Positions 1 through 6,458 of a DNA stretch of 8,014 nucleotides are shown piece after piece. The stretch lies in assembly GCA_021157985.1 (NCBI GenBank), contig JAGGVM010000034.1, positions 1-8,014 of the forward strand. The letters run 5' to 3'. The stretch is from Nitrososphaerota archaeon. GTDB taxonomy: Archaea > Thermoproteota > Nitrososphaeria_A > Caldarchaeales > Wolframiiraptoraceae. Below the pieces are notes generated by a model that did not search any database, had not been told where the DNA came from, and worked only from the letters and a program-made list of their open reading frames with translations. Both the position numbers and the translations under genes were made by a program. Position 1 is the stretch's first letter; each line of letters starts with the position of its first letter.

Positions 1-1010
1 TGCTCCCTATACTTGTTATCATATGCGTAGACCTGGATGCTTCTGTTCATGAAGAACCTGTAGAGATCGATGTGTATTCCCTTCCTGAGCGATGCGCCTT
101 CCCTCCCGAGGGTTATCGGTATCTGATCCCGTGGAATCCTCAGGGCCTCCGCCCTGTGCCTGAGATAAGGCATATCGAAGTCGTCTCCGTTGAAGGTGGT
201 GATGACCGGGTACTCGGAGATTATCTCGAAGACTTTCCTCAGCATCTCGGCTTCATCTTCATAGACCTTGACATCGAACTCGTCCGAATCGACCGATTCC
301 TTAAGATTTGAGGTCTTGAGCAGGTGGACCTCGCGTCTTCCATCGCTTCCGACGAGAGCTACCGCGATGACCTTATCCTTCGCCTTGCTCGGGGATGGGA
401 CTCTGGTGGCGACTGGTGAGGAGACCTCTATGTCGAGTGACAGGTGTTTCAGCTTCGGCTTATCCGCTTCGAGGAGCTTTATCCAGTCCCTTAGCGAGCG
501 CTTATCCTCTTCCGGTAGATCGGTGAAAGAGGTTTCCAGTATTTTCTCGACCTCTTCCTCGCTCGGAGACATCTCGACCAGTTTTCCATCCACTAGGTAG
601 TAGGGCATGGAGGGAGTTAGCCGCATATCGTAGAGATAGCAGAGGTGGTAGGGGATGTCGGCTTCCCACGCCTTGACCTTTTCCCGGATCGAGTTGCTGC
701 TTCCACCTATTGCGAGCGGGTCGCTGGCGATTATCTTCGTTAACTCGACCGCTCTATCCCTTAGGAGGTCGTATTTCTTCTCTCGGACGACGTCGACGAC
801 GCCGGGGAGATTCATGCTCCGAATGACTTCGGGAGGCTCCTTGACGTAGCAGTAGGGCTTATGGCCCGTTTGATCGTAAATTATTTTGACCTCTTGGGTT
901 TCGGGGTTGAGGAGCTTTAGGTAGGCTTTTCCCTCCTTTCCATCGTAGCCGCAGCCTAGGAGGAAGTAGACTTCCCTTCTGAGATGATCATCAAGGCTCG
1001 TCTGACCCAT
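1..1010 (-). CDS. Family-B DNA polymerase, N-terminal and exonuclease part (truncated by the window edge)
   Basis: Reading the minus strand from ATG at 1010 gives 336 residues with no stop up to the window edge. The product would copy DNA and proofread with a 3'-5' exonuclease, and is probably a replicative polymerase. Visible motifs are the N-terminal TGHKPY block (about residues 48-53), a DIPY block (118-121) like the archaeal uracil-sensing region, Exo I as LDIEV with D193 and E195, and Exo II as FNGDDFDMPY (273-282) with catalytic D279. Exo III and the polymerase motifs A, B and C lie outside the window. The start is supported by AGGGTGG directly before the ATG and a TATA-like element about 45 bases upstream. 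It is transcribed divergently from the methyltransferase at 1099. It resembles crenarchaeal PolB1 from memory, but the paralogue class (B1, B2 or B3) cannot be settled here. Confidence 0.93.
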   Translation of the reverse strand, partial: MGQTSLDDHLRREVYFLLGCGYDGKEGKAYLKLLNPETQEVKIIYDQTGHKPYCYVKEPPEVIRSMNLPGVVDVVREKKYDLLRDRAVELTKIIASDPLAIGGSSNSIREKVKAWEADIPYHLCYLYDMRLTPSMPYYLVDGKLVEMSPSEEEVEKILETSFTDLPEEDKRSLRDWIKLLEADKPKLKHLSLDIEVSSPVATRVPSPSKAKDKVIAVALVGSDGRREVHLLKTSNLKESVDSDEFDVKVYEDEAEMLRKVFEIISEYPVITTFNGDDFDMPYLRHRAEALRIPRDQIPITLGREGASLRKGIHIDLYRFFMNRSIQVYAYDNKYRE

Positions 1011-1047
1011 CCACCCTAATCAAGACGAAGTAAGTAATTTAGGTTTT

Positions 1048-1062
1048 GGAGATATAAAGAAA
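1048..1062. promoter_or_regulatory. Shared or overlapping divergent TATA element
   Basis: GATATAAAGA at 1051-1060 reads TCTTTATATC on the other strand, so TATA-like elements of both orientations coincide. The usual archaeal spacing of about 26 bases predicts start sites near 1082 on the plus strand (17-base leader before ATG 1099) and near 1029 on the minus strand (about 19-base leader before ATG 1010). This is inferred from sequence and spacing; no BRE was scored. Confidence 0.5.
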
Positions 1063-1098
1063 GGAACGCGAACAAATTTCAAAAAGCCGGCTAAATGA

Positions 1099-2421
1099 AT
1101 GCCCGGAATGAGGGTCGAGGAGACCGCCGAGGCGCTGGCCACCGCCTTCCTGGCCGTTAAAAGACATTTGGAGAGGGAGGAGTCTCTTAAAGCCGGGTTA
1201 TACGAGGCTTCGAGAACCCGTAAGCCCAGCGTGAACGCCCTAAGGCTCGCACGGAAGATCCTCCACATCTACGCGGTCGAGGAGCCCAGGATCTCCAAGT
1301 TCCTAGAAAACGCCTTGAGAGGAGAGGAAGTGGAATGGGATGCGGAGGTGTTGTTGAAGCTCTTGGCTGCGGCTTTTTCAAGCGGCTTGGAGCTCGGGGA
1401 ACCGGAGAAAATCGTCATGGAGCTTAGGAGAAACCTGAAGAAATTCTGGCCCGAGAGCGTTGAGCCTTGGATAGGGTTGACGCGGTCGATAGCTTATGGG
1501 GTTGCTGAGGTGTCGGAGGCGGAGAGGTATCCTAGGTGGTTCGTTAAGATGCTTCGGGTGATTCTCGGAAGAGGGGAGGCGGAGAGGCTCATGAGATTCC
1601 AGGACGAGAACAAGCCCAGAACATACGTCGTCTTAAACAAGCTCCTAAAGCCGGCTGAGAAAATCCTCGAAGAAGCCGAAAAAGCGGGAATAGAGCTTAA
1701 CCCCGATAGGAGGCTTCCAGGTATATACGTGCTCGAGAAAGCGGCCGATACCCGAGCTCTCACGAGACTCGTCCGAAAGGGATTACTGCTGATCCAAGAC
1801 TTCTCCAGCTATTACGCGGTTTTCGCCGCCGATCCAAAGCCTGGAGAAACCGTTCTCGACCTATGCGCTGCTCCCGGGACGAAGACGATCCTAATGGGCA
1901 TTTCGATGCTCAACAACGGGCTGATAATATCGATGGACTCGTCGATTCAGAGGATAAGAACTCATCTGAAGAGGGTTAGAAGAGCGGGGCTCAAGATTGT
2001 CGAAGAGATAGCAGCGGACGCCACCGCCGACCTTCCCCTAAGAATCCAAGCCGACCTAGTGTTACTCGACCCGCCGTGCAGTTCGACGGGGCTTTTCTGG
2101 AGAGAGCCGACCTATAGGCGGAGCATTAAGCCCAGGCATGTTAGGATGTTCGCAAGGCTTCAGGCCAAGATGATTGAAAGCGCTGCGGGCCACGTTAAGA
2201 AGGGTGGACGGCTTATCTACTCGACCTGCAGCGTATCACTCGAGGAGAACGAGCTGCTGATAGAAGACTTTCTCAAGCGTCACCCCGAGTTCGAGCTGTC
2301 GAGGATAGAGCCGGAGCTTGGATCTGATGGGCTTAGAGGGCTGAGGAAAGCGCGAAGACTTTACCCGCATAGAGACCTATGTAATGGATTCTTCGTCGCG
2401 AAGCTCACGAAGAAGTGGTAG
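1099..2421 (+). CDS. RsmB/NSUN-family RNA cytosine-C5 methyltransferase with NusB-like N-terminal extension
   Basis: This 440-residue protein should transfer a methyl group from S-adenosylmethionine to carbon 5 of a cytosine in rRNA or tRNA. Residues about 1-135 are all helical in character and resemble the NusB-like RNA-binding domain found at the front of bacterial RsmB. A linker with YPRWFVKML (144-152) leads into the Rossmann methyltransferase domain. Motif I is VLDLCAAPGTK (252-262), the acidic ribose contact is D280, motif IV is DPPCSS with C327, and motif VI is YSTCS with C377. These two cysteines are the family's release and catalytic residues. The family arginine before the conserved asparagine appears replaced (VVLN at 177-180). 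An alternative start is the second in-frame ATG at 1108. It overlaps the convergent agmatinase by 17 bases. The substrate site cannot be assigned. Confidence 0.9.
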   Translation: MPGMRVEETAEALATAFLAVKRHLEREESLKAGLYEASRTRKPSVNALRLARKILHIYAVEEPRISKFLENALRGEEVEWDAEVLLKLLAAAFSSGLELGEPEKIVMELRRNLKKFWPESVEPWIGLTRSIAYGVAEVSEAERYPRWFVKMLRVILGRGEAERLMRFQDENKPRTYVVLNKLLKPAEKILEEAEKAGIELNPDRRLPGIYVLEKAADTRALTRLVRKGLLLIQDFSSYYAVFAADPKPGETVLDLCAAPGTKTILMGISMLNNGLIISMDSSIQRIRTHLKRVRRAGLKIVEEIAADATADLPLRIQADLVLLDPPCSSTGLFWREPTYRRSIKPRHVRMFARLQAKMIESAAGHVKKGGRLIYSTCSVSLEENELLIEDFLKRHPEFELSRIEPELGSDGLRGLRKARRLYPHRDLCNGFFVAKLTKKW

Positions 2422-3274
2422 AGGCCAGGAGAGCGGCGTAAACCGCGTAGACAGCGTTCGCTGACGCTCCTCCATTATCGAAGACGGGATTAACCTCAAC
2501 CACGTCTAAGCCCTTGAGACCGATCGCGGAAACAACCCTAACGAGCTCAAAGAACTTTATCGGGGAGATTCCACCCGGCTCAGGGTTGCTGACCCCGGGA
2601 GCGAACCCCGGATCTAAGACATCTATATCCAAGCTGAGATAAACTCCGGAGAAATTTGAAAGCACGTCGGAGATTTTTTTCTTCACCGAATTGAAGTTCG
2701 TCTCGATCTCGAGGCTCGTGACAACCTCGACTCCTAGATCCTCAGCGAAGGCCAGCTCCTCGTCGATAAAAGCCCGTGCTCCTAAAACCAAAACCTTCTC
2801 CAAGTCTTTCGACTCGATAAGTCTCCTGAGCCAAGTCGCGTGATTCACCTTCGTATCCATGTACTCGTCCCGCATGTCGAGATGAGCGTCGAAAACAACT
2901 AAAGCGACGTTCTTATCGATCTTGGAAGCCGAGGAGAGAGTCAGGGTATGCTCTCCCCCGAGGATCACCGGAACCTTACCAGCTCCAACTATCTCGTCCA
3001 CCACTCGACCGACCCTATCTAACATAACGTTAACGTCGTTGGTGAGAGGGAGGTCGCCTAAGTCCGCTAAGCGTATCTCATCTTCTCTCGGAAACTCCAA
3101 GTACTCAGAGGCGTTTCTAAGCGCGAGAGGCGCGAACCTCGAGCCCGGCCTGTAACTCGCGGTAGAGTCGAAGGGAACCCCGAAAACCGCGTAGTCAGCC
3201 TCCTCGAAACCTCTCTCAGACCCGACGAAAGAAGGACCCTTGTAAAGGTAAAAACGGATCCAGTCTTCGGGCAT
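2405..3274 (-). CDS. Agmatinase/arginase-family ureohydrolase
   Basis: The 289-residue product is a manganese-type ureohydrolase. Agmatinase would split agmatine to putrescine and urea in the archaeal polyamine route; some archaeal homologues act on N1-aminopropylagmatine instead. All six metal ligands are visible: H109 in GGEHT, D129, H131 and D133 in DAHLD, and D216 and D218 in SLDIDVLDP. The N-terminal GVPFDST block (32-38), the APGVSNPEPGG loop (225-235) and the C-terminal DVVEVNP (257-263) are also family hallmarks. Its length is normal. The start is ATG at 3274, preceded by GAGAGGA. The stop lies inside the end of the convergent methyltransferase gene. Agmatinase versus aminopropylagmatinase or arginase cannot be decided from motifs; no other polyamine gene is in the window. 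Confidence 0.9.
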   Translation of the reverse strand: MPEDWIRFYLYKGPSFVGSERGFEEADYAVFGVPFDSTASYRPGSRFAPLALRNASEYLEFPREDEIRLADLGDLPLTNDVNVMLDRVGRVVDEIVGAGKVPVILGGEHTLTLSSASKIDKNVALVVFDAHLDMRDEYMDTKVNHATWLRRLIESKDLEKVLVLGARAFIDEELAFAEDLGVEVVTSLEIETNFNSVKKKISDVLSNFSGVYLSLDIDVLDPGFAPGVSNPEPGGISPIKFFELVRVVSAIGLKGLDVVEVNPVFDNGGASANAVYAVYAALLASTTSS

Positions 3275-3397
3275 TCCTCTCAGATCTCAGGACAACGGTT
3301 CATATTTTAAGCCTTATATCCGATTTAACGACCGCGCAGTCCGGATTGTGTTTAATATCATTTTTATTGAACTAAATTATCTGAGGAACGTAGATCC
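3275..3397. promoter_or_regulatory. Divergent promoter gap between the ureohydrolase and the glycosyltransferase fusion
   Basis: This 123-base AT-rich gap holds candidate TATA elements for both sides. For the minus-strand ureohydrolase these are GATATAAGG (about 3313-3321) and TTAAAATA (3303-3310). For the plus-strand gene they are TTTAATATC (3351-3359) and TTTTTATT (3361-3368), with TGAGG at 3381-3385 as a weak Shine-Dalgarno about 12 bases before ATG 3398. No RNA gene or repeat was seen. Which elements are used is inference. Confidence 0.45.
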
Positions 3398-5632
3398 ATG
3401 AAAAAGGAGAAGCGCTGGCTTCTCACAGTGTTCCTCGTCGCCTTGGTAATACGCCTGCTCCCGGCCGCTTTCTATGCGCATCCATGGGACATGTATATCT
3501 GGATTAAGTCGGGTGAACTAGGGCTTCACGAGCTTAACATCTACAAGTTCAATAATCCATCGAATTATCCGTGGGGGTTCTACGCTTATCCACCTGTATG
3601 GCTTTACTGGCTCATCATCGCGACGCTTATCGGAGACCTCATCGGAGACCTGTACTTCAAAATATTCTTGATAAAGCTTCCGATATTGGTCTCGGACCTA
3701 GTCGCGGCGTTCTTGATTTATCGATTAGCCGGTAAATTAGGGTTCGATGAGAAAAAATCGATCCTAGCCGTCTCGATATGGCTCTTCAACCCAGTAACAT
3801 ATTTCGTCTCCACTTTCTGGGGGATGTTCGACTCCGTGGCCGTGGTCTTCGAGCTCCTCGCGCTAAAATACGTTCTCGAAGAAAAAAACGTGAAAGCCGG
3901 AGTCTCCGCGGGCATAGGAGCAGCTGTTAAGATCTTACCGGTCCTCGTGCTCATCCCCGCGTTCGTATACATGCTTAGAAAAGGGAAAGCGGTTAAGGAA
4001 TTCACTTTGAAGCTGGCCGTGCCCGCGGCTCTAACCTTTTTGCTTTTCTCCATGCCTTTCTTAACAACGCCGGTAAACTATTTCACGGCACTTTTCCATC
4101 ACGCTCAAAGCGTAGGCGGATTCACGTATTGGACCGCTCTCGCAGGTTTTGTCAACTTATCGAACTTCTGGTTCATTCCATTCATCGCCTTAATCATTAT
4201 TTTCTTCTTCATAGCTCGGAGGGCGAGTAAAGACTACGAGGGAGTAATTTGGTCATCCACCTTGACGTTCACGGCGTTCCTCGCGACATCCCCTAAAGTC
4301 AATATACAATACGTGAACTTCCTCATTCCCTTAATTCTCCTCTCTAGGGAACTGTGGAAAACGAAGAACGTCAAGCGAAACTTCACGCTGTTAATGATCG
4401 CTGGATTGACATGGATAGCGGCGTCATGGTTCATTTTAGCCGGCTACGATCCGAGCTATCTCGGAAGGATTTACGTCGTGGAGAGCTATGAAATAAGCCC
4501 GGCGCATATAGCCACGGCCATAATGGCGATATTCGGGGGGACGCGTTTCATAGCGCTTCTAATGGACTATTTCAACCTCCAGAAATACGATACCGCTTAC
4601 ATAAGCAAGTGGAACGCGATGATCTACGCGGTAGTGATCCTAATAGGGTTAGCCGTCGTGTTTCCATCTTCTTCAGGAGTCATCCTGCCTAGCGACCCGA
4701 TAAGAATAGCCATACCCGAGAGCCCCGACTCCGCATTCATACCGAGATCCGAGTCCAGCGTCAATCAATTCCTCCAACACTACAACGTGACGCATGTCGC
4801 CCTATTCTTCTCGCCGGACTTCGTAAACACCTATGATGGATACAAGCCTCGACAAGATGTCACCAAGTACTTCAGGTTCAGAACTCAACCTAATAGGTGG
4901 ACCGAGGGAGACGTGCTCTGGCTCGTGAACGAGCTTCATAAAAGAGGAGTAAAAGTGCTGTTGGGAGTTTATTTGAGGGCTGAGGGACCTGTTTACCGGT
5001 TCTCCGTTCAAGGGTTCTCGATAGATTGGGTTGAGAAGCATCCGGAGGTAATAGGTCCGAGGAAGCTTCTGCTATTCAACTCGACCATAAAGCTGCCTAA
5101 GGGAGAGGTCAGCTACAGCGAATACTTCTCAAATAAAATTGAGAAAATCGTCAGAGACTTTGGATTTGACGGAGTTTATTTAGCTGCTTGGGATGATTGG
5201 CGAGTAAACGGGAAAGGCGTCGAGCACGTCGCCCCCCTCCTCGGAGATCTACGCGGCAAAATTAATGAGCCTATATTCATAGAAGGACCTGACACCTTCA
5301 ACTACGAAGTCATCAACGATCTTTTAGATAGAGCTGACTACGTCGTCTTGAAGACGGCTCCCTTGGTGAACCAGCTCTACTACGGAATGAGCGACAACAT
5401 CTCGGTAACCGGGTATGAGAAAGACCTCGCGGAGCTCCTCGGCCACGTACCCGAAGACAAAAGAGATAGAATTCTATTCAGCGCCTACACCTTCAGCTTC
5501 GTGGATGGATGGGTCAACCCGGCTTTCGAGCTTCAGACCGAGGTTCAAAAGTATTCTGAGGTGGGGCTGAGATCTGGATACGCGATCTACTATGCTGATC
5601 GATATGCTCCATACAAGATAACTATCCGCTGA
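3398..5632 (+). CDS. GT-C glycosyltransferase-like membrane protein fused to a glycoside-hydrolase-like domain
   Basis: This 744-residue protein has two parts. Residues 1-430 carry about 12-13 hydrophobic segments and GT-C features: an aspartate in the first loop after helix 1 (HPWDMY, D31), WGMFDS (141-146) matching the WGQxDS pattern of GT87/mannosyltransferase-like families, KILPVLVLIP (178-187), and SPKVNIQY (298-305) before a late helix. Such enzymes use lipid-linked sugar donors and act outside the membrane. Residues about 432-744 have no membrane segment and resemble a TIM-barrel glycosidase-like fold: HKRGVKVLLGVYL (514-526), an FDGVYL strand (590-595), IFIEGP (626-631) and YAIYYADRY near the end. 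The canonical Asp after FDGVYL is Ala596; D599, D600 and E629 are possible substitutes. By topology this domain would face outwards. The TPR-like gene follows after 13 bases. Confidence is high for a real membrane gene, moderate for GT-C, and lower for the hydrolase-like fold. Confidence 0.85.
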   Translation: MKKEKRWLLTVFLVALVIRLLPAAFYAHPWDMYIWIKSGELGLHELNIYKFNNPSNYPWGFYAYPPVWLYWLIIATLIGDLIGDLYFKIFLIKLPILVSDLVAAFLIYRLAGKLGFDEKKSILAVSIWLFNPVTYFVSTFWGMFDSVAVVFELLALKYVLEEKNVKAGVSAGIGAAVKILPVLVLIPAFVYMLRKGKAVKEFTLKLAVPAALTFLLFSMPFLTTPVNYFTALFHHAQSVGGFTYWTALAGFVNLSNFWFIPFIALIIIFFFIARRASKDYEGVIWSSTLTFTAFLATSPKVNIQYVNFLIPLILLSRELWKTKNVKRNFTLLMIAGLTWIAASWFILAGYDPSYLGRIYVVESYEISPAHIATAIMAIFGGTRFIALLMDYFNLQKYDTAYISKWNAMIYAVVILIGLAVVFPSSSGVILPSDPIRIAIPESPDSAFIPRSESSVNQFLQHYNVTHVALFFSPDFVNTYDGYKPRQDVTKYFRFRTQPNRWTEGDVLWLVNELHKRGVKVLLGVYLRAEGPVYRFSVQGFSIDWVEKHPEVIGPRKLLLFNSTIKLPKGEVSYSEYFSNKIEKIVRDFGFDGVYLAAWDDWRVNGKGVEHVAPLLGDLRGKINEPIFIEGPDTFNYEVINDLLDRADYVVLKTAPLVNQLYYGMSDNISVTGYEKDLAELLGHVPEDKRDRILFSAYTFSFVDGWVNPAFELQTEVQKYSEVGLRSGYAIYYADRYAPYKITIR

Positions 5633-5645
5633 TGAGAAATGTTTA

Positions 5646-5981
5646 ATGTCCATTGTTTTCCCTGTTTCTGAGAGAGAATTGAATGAGGAATGGTTTAGGG
5701 CGAGTGAACTCGAGGTCGAGGGAAAAACCGAGGAAGCGATGAAAATTTACTTGGAAATCGCGGAAAGAGAAAGCGATCCAGCCTTATCCGCCCTCAGCAT
5801 GCTGTCTGCCGCAAAATGCGCGGTGAAACTCGGCAGAATGAATGAAGCCTCAGAGCTCTTTAAAGCCGCCGGAAAAATGTATGAGAAACTCGCGGAGAAG
5901 GTGAGGGAAAGTTCTCCCGATCTTTCGGAGTGGGCGCGGGGGATGGCCATAAAATGCTATCAGCTGGCCGGAGAAAAATAA
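5646..5981 (+). CDS. Small TPR-like helical protein
   Basis: This 111-residue soluble protein appears to consist of TPR-like helical hairpins. The segment EEWFRASELEVEGKTEEAMK (14-33) starts the first hairpin, with small residues and the turn spaced as in TPR units. A second unit runs through ALSAAKCAVKLGRMNEASELF-type sequence (about residues 48-72), and a third pair of helices ends the protein (about 74-110). TPR and SNAP-like folds usually mediate protein contacts, so an adaptor role is possible, but no enzyme motif is present. The start at 5646 is the first ATG in frame and is only 13 bases after the membrane-protein stop, which suggests co-transcription. Only a weak Shine-Dalgarno-like GATGAG lies upstream (5631-5636). 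A partner or function cannot be named. Confidence 0.75.
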   Translation: MSIVFPVSERELNEEWFRASELEVEGKTEEAMKIYLEIAERESDPALSALSMLSAAKCAVKLGRMNEASELFKAAGKMYEKLAEKVRESSPDLSEWARGMAIKCYQLAGEK

Positions 5982-5991
5982 CAGAAAAAGA
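5972..5991 (-). terminator. T-rich archaeal-type terminator after the methyltransferase/PUA operon
   Basis: On the minus strand, two T5 runs (5985-5989 and 5974-5978) begin two bases after the PUA gene stop. Archaeal RNA polymerases often stop at such T tracts without a hairpin. The tract overlaps the last codons of the convergent TPR-like gene. Confidence 0.5.
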
Positions 5992-6441
5992 CTATTCGGG
6001 AACCCGCCTCCATTTAGCGACTTGGGGATAGATTTTCCCATCTCTCGTGAAGCGACCTGAGCCGAGGTATATTTCCCCGTGCTTTGCGACGACGTATTTG
6101 CTGGTGTATTTTTTGGGGCTCGTGATCGGGGAGGCCTTCATCCATTCTTCAGCAGCGGCTTCATCGAGCTCTATCACGTTTTTCTTTATTTCTCCGTCGA
6201 GGAGCTGGGTTCCTTCAATCGATAGGACGACGTCTCCCTTGGATAGCTTAGCTACGTAGAGCCCTATCTGCTGAACCTTTCTAAGCCTCTTCGCGAGCTC
6301 TAAGGTCTCCTTGGTCGCTGCCCGTATTCTTCCCTGCCCCGCCTTGATGAGCACCAAGCCCTCGAAAGCGTTTTCGACTCCATGCTGACCCTTCAATCGC
6401 TCCAGAAGATACCGCTTCTCCGTCGGACCCAGCGGCTCCAT
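5992..6441 (-). CDS. Stand-alone pre-PUA/PUA protein of the NOL1/NOP2/fmu-associated (NIP7/RsmF C-terminal-like) type
   Basis: The 149-residue product resembles NIP7 and the C-terminal RNA-binding region of RsmF, here as a separate protein. The start MEPLGPTEK resembles the MRPLTEEE start of eukaryotic NIP7. The N-terminal alpha/beta half contains RIRAATKETLELAKRL (38-53) and GLYVAKL (60-66). The C-terminal PUA-like half contains VIELDEAAAEEWMK (89-102), YVVAKHGEIYLGSGRF (116-131) and a basic tail (VAKWRR, 141-146). The domain binds structured RNA. Its gene begins 9 bases after the stop of the NSUN methyltransferase, with a near-perfect Shine-Dalgarno, so the two proteins are probably made together and may work as one enzyme in trans. 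The best-known equivalent group, from memory, is COG3270. A direct role in ribosome assembly, as for NIP7, is an alternative. Confidence 0.82.
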   Translation of the reverse strand: MEPLGPTEKRYLLERLKGQHGVENAFEGLVLIKAGQGRIRAATKETLELAKRLRKVQQIGLYVAKLSKGDVVLSIEGTQLLDGEIKKNVIELDEAAAEEWMKASPITSPKKYTSKYVVAKHGEIYLGSGRFTRDGKIYPQVAKWRRVPE

Positions 6442-6450
6442 CTCCAGCCC

Positions 6451-6458
6451 TCACCTCC
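6451..6458 (-). promoter_or_regulatory. Strong Shine-Dalgarno for the PUA gene, containing the stop codon of the upstream gene
   Basis: The minus strand reads GGAGGTGA at 6458-6451, followed by 9 bases and then ATG at 6441. It matches the complement of the archaeal 16S rRNA 3' end (CACCTCC) over its full length. Its final TGA is the stop codon of the methyltransferase gene, so termination and re-initiation are physically linked. Confidence 0.8.

Noticed and set aside
72..849. Plus-strand open frames across the left kilobase
   Set aside because: They lie opposite the DNA polymerase gene, whose Exo I and Exo II motifs are clear, and their sequences show no recognisable domain.
1020..1763. Minus-strand open frames opposite the first methyltransferase
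   Set aside because: Ser/Arg/Leu-rich shadow translations without motifs; the plus strand holds a full-length conserved protein.
3275..3397. Search for a tRNA or small RNA in the widest intergenic gap
   Set aside because: No cloverleaf, box motif or strong hairpin was found by eye; the gap is accounted for by two divergent promoters.
5627..5672. Possible C/D-box guide RNA (TGATGA at 5630-5635 and CTGA near 5668)
   Set aside because: The first base of the C box is C rather than A/G, internal D' and C' boxes are not evident, and the stretch is explained by a stop codon and the start of the TPR-like gene.
5747..6041. Minus-strand open frames opposite the TPR-like gene
   Set aside because: They overlap the T-rich terminator and two better-supported genes, and have no start signal or domain.
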